The notes under the pieces were generated by a model. The model had not been told where the DNA came from. It did no database searches and worked only from the letters and a program-made list of their open reading frames with translations. A program made the position numbers and the translations under genes. Shown piece by piece: positions 7,923-15,552 of a stretch of 49,185 bases of DNA. Location of the stretch: the NCBI RefSeq assembly GCF_005405425.1, contig NZ_BJEA01000021.1, forward strand, positions 1-49,185, given 5' to 3'. Position 1 is the first letter of the stretch. Each line of letters begins with the position of its first letter. The stretch comes from Lactiplantibacillus modestisalitolerans (lineage in GTDB: Bacteria; Bacillota; Bacilli; Lactobacillales; Lactobacillaceae).

Positions 7923-8474
7923 TTAAGACTCAACTTGACTGACCGCCACGCAAGGCGTTGGCATTACGCTCCACTGACAGTCCGTGGGCACTGTCGTCCC
8001 GTAATTCCTAAAGCTTAATCGTTGGGTCGCCTGCGAGCCAGACTGATCCGGCTCACTCACCGTTAAGCCAACCTGAATGGCGGTAACCGGTTGAAAAGCC
8101 GTCCCAACCAGGTTATTTAACAAGCCGTCATAAAGTCGCCAAACCGCACCCTCAGTGAGTTGCCAACCAGTTGTTTGCTGATCGACCGGTAACGCAAACG
8201 TTAAGCGGACCGCGTTTGCCTGAATGGTGACTGCGGTCGGACTAACTGGTAACGCCCGCACTGCCCGTCGCAACGCGGCTAATTGTCGCTGCGGCGCCAC
8301 CGCCGCACAAACGACCGTAAATTGCGGAAACCAGTTAAGCGGCCGCTGCGTTGCAAGCCGCTGTTGTGCTCGCAATGTATTTATTGCAGTTGTGACCGCC
8401 GCTAATCCGAGGCGGTAATACTGTTCATACTGCGCTCGTTCCGTTGGTAACGCTGGTACAATTTTTGCTCGCAT
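7923..8474 (-). CDS. Hypothetical protein (183 residues)
   Basis: I do not firmly recognise this protein. It has a helical start (LPTERAQYEQYYRLGLAAV), an Arg-rich middle and a C-terminal half (about 110-165) with the pattern LTFALPV-N15-AVWRLYDGLL-N10-PVTAIQVGLTVS. That pattern loosely resembles the little-finger domain of Y-family DNA polymerases, but the catalytic palm is absent, so the resemblance is only a lead. No signal peptide or membrane segment. ATG 8474 follows GGAAGGTGA by five bases; the open frame before it lacks a ribosome site. It converges with the condensation-like gene and is divergent from the perR-type gene. Confidence 0.6.
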   Translation of the reverse strand: MRAKIVPALPTERAQYEQYYRLGLAAVTTAINTLRAQQRLATQRPLNWFPQFTVVCAAVAPQRQLAALRRAVRALPVSPTAVTIQANAVRLTFALPVDQQTTGWQLTEGAVWRLYDGLLNNLVGTAFQPVTAIQVGLTVSEPDQSGSQATQRLSFRNYGTTVPTDCQWSVMPTPCVAVSQVES

Positions 8475-8671
8475 GCAATCACCTTCCATTGTAGTTGTTG
8501 GAACCCTTAACAACTCTAAGTGTAGTCGGGATAGACGCAACAATAAATAACTCAGAGCCAATTCATTACTTAATTTTGTCAATGGTCGCCTTTAGTAACG
8601 TTTTTAAATTGGAATCCTTCTAAAAAGTGTGGTTTAATAAGGGTGAATCTTAACAAAGGAGGAACCGCGCC

Positions 8672-9157
8672 GTGGCAGAAGATATGTTAACACAAGCCTT
8701 AAAGCAACTTAAGGACCATAGAATTCGAGTAACGCCGCAACGACAAATCATTTTGACGTACCTTGTTACCCATCATAACCACCCATCGGTTGAAACCATC
8801 TATCAGGCACTCGCAGCACAACTGCCAAATTTAAGTCTGGCGACGGTTTATAACACTTTAAAACTATTTGTTGATCTTGGAATCGTGATTGAACTGCAAA
8901 ACGGCGACGCCGGTACGCACTACGACTTCTTTGGTCGGCCCCACTACCACGTTGTCTGTGAAAATTGCGGTAAAATCACCGACGTTTTTGAACCCGATCT
9001 TCGCAGCGTCGAAACCAAGGCTGCCGAGCTATCCGGTTACCTTGTAACTGGTCACAATATGGAAGTTTACGGATTGTGCCCTGACTGTCAAAAACTTTTA
9101 CACGTCACCGAAACGAGCGACCTGCGTCGCTTAAACCTATCGCACGCTGAATCCTAA
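8672..9157 (+). CDS. perR: PerR-type Fur-family peroxide-sensing repressor
   Basis: A 161-residue metalloregulator that represses peroxide-defence genes until its Fe(II) site is oxidised. The key residues fall at the same numbers as in Bacillus subtilis PerR: His37, Asp85, His91, His93 and Asp104 for the regulatory metal, and Cys96/Cys99 (CENC) with Cys136/Cys139 (CPDC) for structural zinc. Asp104, rather than Glu, is the feature that separates PerR from Fur and Zur. GTG 8672 follows AAAGGAGG. I see no clear PerR box in its own upstream region. It is a single gene ended by the hairpin at 9219-9257. Family certain, PerR subtype likely. Confidence 0.9.
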   Translation: MAEDMLTQALKQLKDHRIRVTPQRQIILTYLVTHHNHPSVETIYQALAAQLPNLSLATVYNTLKLFVDLGIVIELQNGDAGTHYDFFGRPHYHVVCENCGKITDVFEPDLRSVETKAAELSGYLVTGHNMEVYGLCPDCQKLLHVTETSDLRRLNLSHAES

Positions 9158-9218
9158 GCATATCTGGTTGAAGTTGCGCTTGAAACCAATTACTTAGCTA
9201 GTTATTCAAATCCATTTT

Positions 9219-9257
9219 AAAACGCGCCTTTCAGCAACTCGTTGGAAGGCGCGTTTT
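9219..9257. terminator. Two-way terminator
   Basis: AAAACGCGCCTT (9219-9230) pairs with AAGGCGCGTTTT (9246-9257). It ends the perR-type gene and can also serve the minus-strand gene at 9330-9536. Confidence 0.85.
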
Positions 9258-9329
9258 AATCCGTTGGCGGCTGGGCAGCGTTCGCCCCGTAATCGATTCA
9301 AACATTCAAATCAGCGTTTTGACATTTGC

Positions 9330-9536
9330 CTAACGATGCTGCCCGAACGCAAAGTAGAGCCACGGACCAATCGGTTGTACGAAGGCGAGCAACAGCCAAC
9401 CGAGTTTATGACCACGCCGAAATTGCTTTGCCCGTAAAACATCCGTTACGGCAATCGCCGTAGCAGTCGTTTCAAAGGCGACCACTGGGAGTAACCGTTG
9501 TCGTTGCTGCTTGGTCATTTTTCGTTGGTGTTTCAT
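9330..9536 (-). CDS. Small membrane protein with PLDc_N domain
   Basis: A 68-residue protein. The first 20 residues are basic (KHQRKMTKQQRQR), followed by a likely membrane helix and then the PLDc_N signature LGWLLLAFVQPIGPWLYFAFG at 45-65. This domain is normally found before phospholipase-D-type nuclease or cardiolipin synthase domains and also alone, as here. The function of the stand-alone form is unknown. ATG 9536 follows GGGGCTGATTAG, a modest ribosome site. It stands downstream of the phosphoesterase on the same strand with a 68-base gap. Confidence 0.75.
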   Translation of the reverse strand: MKHQRKMTKQQRQRLLPVVAFETTATAIAVTDVLRAKQFRRGHKLGWLLLAFVQPIGPWLYFAFGQHR

Positions 9537-9604
9537 CTAATCAGCCCCTATTTTATTATGATTAGTTTTATTATACCGGGCCATTAGTGTAAGCGCCACC
9601 AATA

Positions 9605-10450
9605 TCAATAACCGACCGGGCGTTGCGTCAAAAACTTGACGTTAGCGGCAAAACTTTCATCAATAATCGTCGGTCGGTACAACAGCGGCCGCTGGGTAAC
9701 GGCAACCTGACCGTGGTCAATCGTAATAATTTGATAACTGCTACTCTCATAAAGGTAGTGGTGATGGGGCAGCGCACAATCGACCGTATAGGCCGCCGAG
9801 CCCGCCACCGCGTTTAGAACCCGATCACCCACGACGTAATTCAGCGGAAAGTGAAGGTGGCCCGTAAAGACCCCACCAATGTTATGACCCCGCAAAACCG
9901 ATAGTAACGCCGGGGTATTCTGCAAGATCGTGTACCGTAAATTAGTTAAGGCCGGGCCATCTAGGGGGTGGTGTAAGAAAATGAACGCGCGCTTAGTCGG
10001 CGCCTGGCGCAGACGTTTTCCTAACCACTGGAGCTGACTAATATCCAACCAGCCGGCTTCGTAACCGGTCACTTTAGAATCTAAAAAATAAAAATCATTA
10101 TTACCAATCCGCATCCGATTTGCATAGTGCGGTCCGGGGTTAGCCGGTAAATACCCCTCATAAAACGCTTTGCGGCTATCATGGTTGCCTAAAATGACCC
10201 GGACGTGACAGTTAAAAGTCAACTTCATCGTTCGAACCAGGGCATGTAGTCGCTGATAGTCATCCGCAGTCCCCGCCTGAATTAAATCGCCGCTTAACAC
10301 AATCAGATCTGGCTCATAAGGTAATTGGCGCATATCCGCAATAATATTGGCTAATTTCGCCCACGGATCAAGTTGTTGATGGTGAACTGGTACCTGTCCG
10401 TGCGGCGTCAAATGTAGGTCAGAAATCTGAACAACGTGTAAACACTGCAT
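9605..10450 (-). CDS. Calcineurin-like metallophosphoesterase (CpdA-type)
   Basis: A 281-residue cytoplasmic phosphoesterase with the full two-metal site: SDLHL near the N-terminus, SGDLIQAG, LGNHD, LHHP and FTGHLH in order. CpdA relatives split 3',5'-cyclic AMP, but in lactobacilli the substrate is not settled and a general phosphodiesterase role is equally possible. The ATG at 10450 is favoured because GAAG lies eight bases upstream; the GTG at 10459 overlaps that site. The PLDc_N gene follows on the same strand. Confidence 0.85.
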   Translation of the reverse strand: MQCLHVVQISDLHLTPHGQVPVHHQQLDPWAKLANIIADMRQLPYEPDLIVLSGDLIQAGTADDYQRLHALVRTMKLTFNCHVRVILGNHDSRKAFYEGYLPANPGPHYANRMRIGNNDFYFLDSKVTGYEAGWLDISQLQWLGKRLRQAPTKRAFIFLHHPLDGPALTNLRYTILQNTPALLSVLRGHNIGGVFTGHLHFPLNYVVGDRVLNAVAGSAAYTVDCALPHHHYLYESSSYQIITIDHGQVAVTQRPLLYRPTIIDESFAANVKFLTQRPVGY

Positions 10451-10605
10451 TCGAATCACTTCTCTAACTTGTATTCACCAAATGGCTGACTTTAATATAA
10501 CGAATCAACGTAAATTTTTAAGTGCCAATTTGATAAAGGAATTGTAAAGATTCCGTTGCGCTTATTCCAGTGCGCCCTTAGCTATCCGTCATCCCTAAAA
10601 ACCGG

Positions 10606-10611
10606 TATAAT
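10606..10611 (+). promoter_or_regulatory. -10 element for the acetyltransferase gene
   Basis: A consensus TATAAT lies 48 bases before the start codon at 10659. The -35 region is weak. Confidence 0.5.
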
Positions 10612-10658
10612 ATGACTTAAACGTAACGTTTATTAATGGCTTAAGTGAGGTCTTATCA

Positions 10659-11210
10659 GTGAAAAACATTTTTAACGGCCCGCGGGTGTACCTGAGCGTT
10701 CCGCAGCCCGAGGACTTTGACGAAATTAGTGATTGGTACGCGGACGGAGACTTCGTGCGTAAAATGGATACGAGTATCGCCCGGCCCCTTTCCGGTGAAG
10801 ATTTGGAACGAACCTATCGCAATTTAGACCGGGATACTGAAATTTACTTGCACGTTCGAACCATCGCCGAAGATCGCCTAATTGGCTTCGTCACCCTCTA
10901 CAATATCGAGTGGCAAAATCAACTCGCCCAACTCGCTCTCGCTATCGGTGATCCCGACGACCGCGGTCAAGGCTACGGCACCGAAGCGCTTAATTTAATG
11001 CTCAACTACGGTTTCAACGAATTAAACCTCTTCAAGGTCTGTTTGGACGTCATCGCAACAAACCAGGCAGCCATCGCAGTTTACCAAAATAGTGGCTTCG
11101 AATTTGAGGGGACGAACAGGCTTGCCGTCAAGCGTGACGGGCACCGGATTGATTTGCATCACATGGCCTTATTTGCCGAAAATTTCCAACCACGGATTAA
11201 TTTAAAGTAA
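10659..11210 (+). CDS. GNAT-family N-acetyltransferase (RimJ/RimL type)
   Basis: A 183-residue acetyl-CoA dependent acetyltransferase. The acetyl-CoA loop is GDPDDRGQGYGTEAL at about 107-121 (the R-G-Q-G-Y-G signature). The later segment VIATNQAAIAVYQNSGFEFEG is the typical final strand and helix. RimJ/RimL relatives acetylate N-termini of ribosomal proteins, but many act on amino acids or antibiotics, so the substrate is open. The GTG start at 10659 follows GTGAGG. It is a single gene in front of the first small-RNA candidate. Confidence 0.88.
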   Translation: MKNIFNGPRVYLSVPQPEDFDEISDWYADGDFVRKMDTSIARPLSGEDLERTYRNLDRDTEIYLHVRTIAEDRLIGFVTLYNIEWQNQLAQLALAIGDPDDRGQGYGTEALNLMLNYGFNELNLFKVCLDVIATNQAAIAVYQNSGFEFEGTNRLAVKRDGHRIDLHHMALFAENFQPRINLK

Positions 11211-11227
11211 TTAATCAGCTCAATTAG

Positions 11228-11256
11228 TTGCAGACGGTAGCGTTTGCAATTATAAT
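11228..11256 (+). promoter_or_regulatory. Promoter of small-RNA candidate A
   Basis: TTGCAG (11228-11233) and TATAAT (11251-11256) are separated by exactly 17 bases. No coding frame follows, so the product is most likely the non-coding transcript ending at 11465. Confidence 0.75.
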
Positions 11257-11262
11257 AGTCGC

Positions 11263-11466
11263 AGATTGATAGTCAGTGACCAACTAGCTGTCAGTCCTTA
11301 ATATTCTTTAGTTTTAGATTATTGGTAGCGTTGCTGCCATAACGTCTGCTAATAGTCGATTCATTCATAGACTCCCCCAAGTCCTATGAATGGGGTTCAT
11401 CAAAGCCCCCACTTTGATGTTTCCTACTCCTTGACCACTGCATCCTTCGATGTGGTGGCTTTTTTA
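11263..11466 (+). ncRNA. Candidate small RNA A (C-rich-loop family)
   Basis: A transcript of about 200 bases is inferred between the promoter and a strong terminator. Hairpins in order: GGTAGC/GCTGCC near 11324; an eight-pair stem ATTCATAG/CTATGAAT (11363-11370, 11384-11391) with loop ACTCCCCCAAGTC; an eight-pair stem CATCAAAG/CTTTGATG (11398-11405, 11412-11419) with loop CCCCCA; then the unpaired ACTCCTT (11426-11432); then a ten-pair terminator with loop CTTC (11435-11458) and six T residues. The exposed C-rich motifs can pair with Shine-Dalgarno sites. I do not recognise an Rfam family. Confidence 0.7.
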
Positions 11467-11477
11467 TTGAAAAATAA

Positions 11478-11504
11478 AAAACCGCCCCCAACGAAGGGCC
11501 GGTT
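11478..11504 (-). terminator. Terminator of lrgB-lrgA
   Basis: On the minus strand AACCGGCCC pairs with GGGGGCGGTT, followed by TTTTTT. It is convergent with the terminator of small-RNA candidate A. Confidence 0.75.
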
Positions 11505-11544
11505 ACTAGTAGTTTCTGTTGGTTCCGGCAGTTACCCACTACCG

Positions 11545-11955
11545 TTAATCAGATGAAGCCGCCGCGGCTCGGCGTGCTAACCACCATTCCTTAACTTGAA
11601 TCAATAGCCAGGCCATCCCCGCGGTAAATAGTAACAACATCAAGGTTGAGACCATCACGACCAGCACAATCTGGATTCCCTCCGCCTTCAAAACATCCAG
11701 CTTAGTCACCAGGGCAATTCCCGACGGAATAAAAACGAGGCTCATAATTTGTACAAAGAAATTACTCACACCAGCCACGTGCTCCAGCTTGACCACCTTA
11801 AACGTCAGTAATAAGTACAGTAAAATCATGCCAATCAGGGCCGTTGGTAACGGAAAAGTTGGCCAGACCAAGCTAGCTAACTTAGAAATCAAGCTACTAA
11901 TCAATAAAATAACGGCATAAATCATAATTTGTTTGATAAATAAACTTTTTTTCAT
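11545..11955 (-). CDS. lrgA: LrgA/CidA-family membrane protein
   Basis: A 136-residue holin-like membrane protein with four predicted membrane segments and basic ends, the usual length for LrgA/CidA. The family modulates murein hydrolase export and cell lysis, and together with LrgB has been linked to export of pyruvate or glycolate-type metabolites. The ATG at 11955 follows AGGAG by seven bases, and the ribosome site lies in the ten-base gap after lrgB, so the pair is translationally linked. The order lrgB then lrgA is the reverse of the classical lrgAB operon. LrgA and CidA cannot be told apart from sequence alone. Confidence 0.85.
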   Translation of the reverse strand: MKKSLFIKQIMIYAVILLISSLISKLASLVWPTFPLPTALIGMILLYLLLTFKVVKLEHVAGVSNFFVQIMSLVFIPSGIALVTKLDVLKAEGIQIVLVVMVSTLMLLLFTAGMAWLLIQVKEWWLARRAAAASSD

Positions 11956-11965
11956 TCGCAAACTC

Positions 11966-12694
11966 CTATCCTAACCCCACGAACTGGGCAAACCCGGGCA
12001 CCATAAAGTTCACTAAAATTCCCGCCACGACGAAGGCGATTGCGCCGGTTGCCCCCGCCGCCTCGCTAACTTCAATCGCTTTAGTTGCGCCGACCGCATT
12101 GCCGGCAATTCCAAACCCCAGGCCCGCGCCTAACGGATTTTTATGCAATTTGAACCACCGAATAAAGTGGTCACCTAACGCGTAAATGAGCACGGAATTT
12201 AAAATAACGGCAAAGGCTGCGATGGCTTGATCGCCACCAACCGACTCCGCTACGGGAAGCGCAATTGCCGTCGTTGCGGCTTGCACTAACATCGCGCCGA
12301 GGGCTTCGTCCGTCAAACCAAGTAACTGGGAAATTCCATAAATTCCGAATAATGATAATAATAGGCCAAAGAAGAGCGCAATTAGGATAACGTCCCAATG
12401 CTTTTTGAAAATATCATTGCGCTTATATAAGGGCACCGCGAACGAAACCGTCGCAGGGGCGACGAACCAGAATAACCAATCGCCGCCAACCTGATATGCT
12501 TCGTAAACTTGCTGGACGGGTGCGCGTAAGATTGACGCGATTAATACCAATAAACCAATCCCGAGCAGCATTCCAAAAAATAAGGGCTGGAATAATACGA
12601 AGCGATTCGTTTTGTGATATAAATACTCGCCAATCCCATAAACGATGACGGAAAGGCCGATTCCGAAAAATGGATTGTTGAGAAGAAAATTCAC
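11966..12694 (-). CDS. lrgB: LrgB-family membrane protein
   Basis: A 242-residue integral membrane protein with about seven segments. The family motif region is GFGIAGNAVGATKAIEVSEA (about 193-212). LrgB works with LrgA; plant and bacterial relatives (PLGG1) move glycolate or glycerate and pyruvate. The GTG start at 12694 follows TAGGAA. It is the first gene of the pair. A -10 TATAAT is visible on the minus strand at 12826-12831, giving a leader of about 125 bases that contains GGCGCA...GGCGCCTTTTTT, a possible attenuator. No LytS/LytR-type system is nearby. A glycerate kinase lies 5 kb away, but a link is speculative. Confidence 0.85.
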   Translation of the reverse strand: MNFLLNNPFFGIGLSVIVYGIGEYLYHKTNRFVLFQPLFFGMLLGIGLLVLIASILRAPVQQVYEAYQVGGDWLFWFVAPATVSFAVPLYKRNDIFKKHWDVILIALFFGLLLSLFGIYGISQLLGLTDEALGAMLVQAATTAIALPVAESVGGDQAIAAFAVILNSVLIYALGDHFIRWFKLHKNPLGAGLGFGIAGNAVGATKAIEVSEAAGATGAIAFVVAGILVNFMVPGFAQFVGLG

Positions 12695-12872
12695 TAAGGT
12701 TCCTACTTTCTATGGTTGAAAAAAGCGACAAAAAAGGCGCCCCATCCGGGTCTAGTCATCATTTACATGGTGGTTAGGCTCAGAACAGTGCGCCAACACG
12801 GCTCTAAAAATTATTACTAAATAATTATATCATACAAAAGTTTTAATTAATAGTTAGTTGTTTATTATTTTT
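12695..12872 (-). promoter_or_regulatory. Promoter and possible attenuator leader of lrgBA
   Basis: The minus strand has TATAAT at 12826-12831. Downstream, GGCGC near 12768-12772 can pair with GCGCC at 12741-12745, which precedes a T-run. This would form a leader terminator. The pairing spans a long loop, so it is only a suggestion. Confidence 0.35.
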
Positions 12873-13712
12873 TTAATCAACCGTATAAAACATTAACGCG
12901 TAGGCGCCAACCCCGGTATGGGTCGCAATGATTGGGCTGGTCCGCGCCACTAAGAGATCGGCCTGTGGGCAGACTTTTTGCATTAACGTTTCGGGGGCGC
13001 TTGCAACGCTTTCGTCGCCCACGTAGGAAATTCCGGCCGCCTCAACGCGGGTCGCATCTTGTAATTGGGCTAAAATTTGGGATTGCGCTTTGATCAGGGC
13101 CTTTTTCCCGCGACCGCGGGTGTAAAACTTAAGCTTGCCATCCGCAAGCTCAAAAACAAATTTTAGCTTGATCAAATTTGTGACCATCCCAGCAACCTTC
13201 GGGACCCGACCACCCTTCACCAAATTATCCAGGGTGTCGACAAACAGGTAGGTCTTCGTGTGCGCCCGAATAACGTTAATTTTCGCCAAGATTGAATCGA
13301 GGTCGGCACCACCGTGGGCCATCCGGGCGGCGGTCAGAACTTGAAAGGCCAGTCCACGATCGGCCGCGTGGGTATCCACGACGGTCACGTTACCGTCCGT
13401 CAGTTTAGCCGCTTGGCGGGCAGCGTTAACGGTTCCGCTGAGCGTCTCTGTTAGGTGGAGGGACAACACGGTGCTCCCATCGGCGGTCAACTGATCATAT
13501 AGTTGAACAAAGTCCCCGATTGGTGGTTGGCTAGTGGTTGGCAGCACCGGACTGGTCGCCATTTGTTGATCAAAGGCGGCGGGGTCGACGGTGTTGTCGG
13601 CAATCAGGTCGCCGCCGAAGCCAACGAGCAACGGGACTACGTGAATGTCATACTGGGCTAATTCAGCTGCGGTCAGCTGAACGGAAGAGTCGGTGACGAT
13701 TTTAATTGTCAT
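12873..13712 (-). CDS. DegV-family fatty-acid-binding protein (FakB type)
   Basis: A 279-residue cytoplasmic protein that binds one fatty acid and presents it to the kinase FakA for phosphorylation, feeding phospholipid synthesis. Diagnostic sites are VTDSS near residue 6, the TTSQPP loop near 59 and HLTETLSGT near 86, whose Ser contacts the carboxylate. Length is typical. The start at 13712 (ATGACAATT) fits the family N-terminus; the long open frame before it runs through repeat sequence and is not coding. The ribosome site is weak. It is a single gene, with repeat copies B4 and B5 upstream. Confidence 0.9.
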   Translation of the reverse strand: MTIKIVTDSSVQLTAAELAQYDIHVVPLLVGFGGDLIADNTVDPAAFDQQMATSPVLPTTSQPPIGDFVQLYDQLTADGSTVLSLHLTETLSGTVNAARQAAKLTDGNVTVVDTHAADRGLAFQVLTAARMAHGGADLDSILAKINVIRAHTKTYLFVDTLDNLVKGGRVPKVAGMVTNLIKLKFVFELADGKLKFYTRGRGKKALIKAQSQILAQLQDATRVEAAGISYVGDESVASAPETLMQKVCPQADLLVARTSPIIATHTGVGAYALMFYTVD

Positions 13713-13879
13713 GGTAAAACCACGCTTTCTGTTATTTTGAGGGTAATTATAGCACGGTCCCAAAATAGGAAGGCAGAAAGCGCGGAGGACCGCTGTTTGG
13801 GCGTATTCAGATGAGGAGGAGTCGGAAGAGGTTGTTATAAAGTTTATAAGAAGAGCTAAAGAGTGTTCGGGCCGACGGG

Positions 13880-13996
13880 TTGGTATTGAGCATTGCCTAG
13901 CTAAGGCGTTATCGCCCGGGTTTGGCGATGGCGACTTAGCGTAGCAAGCACAGATACCAGTCGGCTTGAGCACGTTTCGGCTAGCTCGCAAAGAAG
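13880..13996 (+). repeat. Hairpin repeat family B, copy B4 (TCGCC variant)
   Basis: Carries GAGCATTGCCTAGCTAAGG, the stem TCGCC/GGCGA and the tail GAGCACGTTTCGGC followed by TAGCTCGCAAAGAAG. Outer bases GGTAT (13886-13890) can pair with ATACC (13953-13957). First unit of the second tandem pair. Confidence 0.75.
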
Positions 13997-14004
13997 TGCC
14001 TAGT

Positions 14005-14122
14005 ACTGAGCGCTACCTAGCTTAGGGCATGATGCCGGGTTTGGGCATTGTGTCCTTAGCGTAGTAGGCGCAGGCGTCAGCCGACCTGGAGCACGTTTCG
14101 GCTAGCTCGCAAAGAAGCGCCT
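14005..14122 (+). repeat. Hairpin repeat family B, copy B5 (ATGCC variant)
   Basis: Carries GAGCGCTACCTAGCTTAGG, the stem ATGCC/GGCAT, and ends with the same tail (CACGTTTCGGCTAGCTCGC, then AAAGAAG) as copy B4. The tail differs from that of the pair at 3374-3608. Confidence 0.75.
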
Positions 14123-14257
14123 GAAGTCTATCCTTATCCCCTTAGCCCAGCAACCGCAACACCAATCAACCGTCCGCCACCACTTCGTTACACTAAAACC
14201 TAATTTCTACAATAATTCAAGCACACTTTCTTCACCGGGACCGCCTATACTATGGTC

Positions 14258-14365
14258 ATCGTCGTTAAGGAACTCCCCTTTCCATAACGCACCCATTCAT
14301 CCTCCCCAAAGGATCGAATATCCCTAACTCCCCCTTTCCACCACATGTCCATGTGGTGGTTTTTT
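14258..14365 (+). ncRNA. Candidate small RNA B (C-rich-loop family)
   Basis: TATACT at 14246-14251 would start an about 108-base RNA. Hairpin 1 is GTTAAGGA/TCCATAAC (14264-14271, 14281-14288, one A-A mismatch) with loop ACTCCCCTT. Hairpin 2 is ATTCATCCT paired with AGGAT and GAAT (14295-14319, one bulged C) with loop CCCCAA. Then come the unpaired ACTCCCCCTTT (14327-14337) and a nine-pair terminator CCACCACAT/ATGTGGTGG (14338-14359) with six T residues. The order matches candidates A, C and D. The -10 and following bases (14246-14261) agree with candidate D at 14 of 16 positions. Confidence 0.7.
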
Positions 14366-14384
14366 GTCGGGTTAATCACCAAAA

Positions 14385-14413
14385 ACGAGGCCGCCAATTA
14401 ACGCGCAGTCTCG
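14385..14413 (-). terminator. Terminator of the 55-residue gene
   Basis: On the minus strand ACGAG pairs with CTCGT across a GC-rich interior and is followed by TTTTT. It lies ten bases after the stop codon and faces the terminator of small-RNA candidate B. Confidence 0.6.
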
Positions 14414-14423
14414 TCATTCAAAT

Positions 14424-14591
14424 CTATTTCATTTTTTCTAAATCCTTAGGATCAATGAAGAACGTCACCGCGCCCGTTTGCAAATCAACGTGCGCCTTAA
14501 CTTCGACCCCCTTCGGAAAAACAAAGCCCTTACCAGTATTCAACTTCAACGGTATTTCCCCATAAGTCTGTGTCCGATAGACCTTTTCCAT
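14424..14591 (-). CDS. Small hypothetical protein (55 residues)
   Basis: A short open frame encoding a protein that begins MEKVYRTQTYGEIPLK and ends FFIDPKDLEKMK. It has an amphipathic, beta-rich middle and no membrane segment or cysteine. I do not recognise a family; the form (strand, GFVFPKGVEV turn, strand) slightly recalls SpoVT/AbrB-like small folds, but this is not enough to name it. Evidence for a real gene is the ATG after GGGG, a terminator directly after the stop, a TATACT on the minus strand (14639-14644), and lack of any overlapping better frame. Function unknown. Confidence 0.65.
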   Translation of the reverse strand: MEKVYRTQTYGEIPLKLNTGKGFVFPKGVEVKAHVDLQTGAVTFFIDPKDLEKMK

Positions 14592-14760
14592 TGTACTAAA
14601 CCCCTAACTTTGAGTGCGTTTGTTCGGTCAACGTCTAAAGTATAGCGGCTTGCCAAATTCCGAGCCACTAAACCGTCAGTCAAATTGAATCAACTAGTGG
14701 GCAAACGCCCGCTTATCTGCTAAAATACGGCTTAACATCAACTCTTGAGGAGGGGCTAAC

Positions 14761-15459
14761 TTGTTCTATCCATTTTTTGATCCAACCTATATTCTTGTCA
14801 TTATCGGGCTTGTCATTTCAATGGCAGCCTCCGCGTACGTTAACCACACGTTTCGGCGTTATGATCAGTACCGCAGCCGCACAAACACGTCGGGGACTGA
14901 CGCAGCCCGCTTTATTTTGAGTCAGTCCGGCATTAATAACGTCGGCGTTCAAAAAATTAGCGGAGATCTAACCGATAACTATAACGGTCAAACTAAAATT
15001 TTAAGCTTATCCGAAGCGACCGCAGATTCTACGTCGGTTGCCGCAATCGGTGTGGCGGCCCACGAGTGCGGGCACGCCGTTCAAGACCACCTCAACTATT
15101 GGCCAATGCGGCTCCGAACCGCACTCGTACCAGCGGCCAACTTAGGGTCAACGTTATCGTTCCCAATCATTATCGTCGGCGTCTTACTGAGTTTTAACCA
15201 AACGCTGATTTATATCGGGATTTTCTTGTTTTCACTCGCCTTATTATTCCAACTCGTAACGCTCCCAGTAGAATTCAACGCGTCTCGGCGCGCTTTACGG
15301 ATTTTATCGGACGGGCAGGTGCTGAGCCGCGATGAAGTGCCGATGGTGCGAAAAGTGTTAACAGCGGCCGCTTTGACCTACGTAGCGGCCACGCTCGCCA
15401 CCTTCTTACAGCTCCTGCGGTTGATTATTTTATTCGGTGGCAACCGCGATGACAATTAA
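14761..15459 (+). CDS. YugP-family membrane zinc metallopeptidase
   Basis: A 232-residue membrane protein with a zinc protease centre: AAHECGHAVQDH (HExxH-like HECGH) at about 100-111, with a further Glu in VEFNASRRA likely completing the site. Membrane segments lie at about 7-25, 125-145, 150-170 and 200-222. The family's substrates are unknown. The TTG start at 14761 is chosen because AGGAGG lies seven to nine bases before it and the first residues FYPFFDPTYILVIIG match the family N-terminus. Single gene between small-RNA candidates B and C. Confidence 0.88.
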   Translation: MFYPFFDPTYILVIIGLVISMAASAYVNHTFRRYDQYRSRTNTSGTDAARFILSQSGINNVGVQKISGDLTDNYNGQTKILSLSEATADSTSVAAIGVAAHECGHAVQDHLNYWPMRLRTALVPAANLGSTLSFPIIIVGVLLSFNQTLIYIGIFLFSLALLFQLVTLPVEFNASRRALRILSDGQVLSRDEVPMVRKVLTAAALTYVAATLATFLQLLRLIILFGGNRDDN

Positions 15460-15552
15460 TGAAGCGCTGCTTAACTTTTATTTAGGACTTTTTTCACGAC
15501 AACGGAACGGTTCGTTCACAAATTCTTCATACCAGCTCGGTATGATAGCATC

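Noticed and set aside
7923-8474. Y-family polymerase little-finger domain
   Set aside because: The resemblance is only in the hydrophobic spacing of one half; no palm or fingers motifs exist.
12873-13991. Long DegV open frame starting at 13991
   Set aside because: The extra 93 residues translate the family B repeat; the DegV family starts at 13712.
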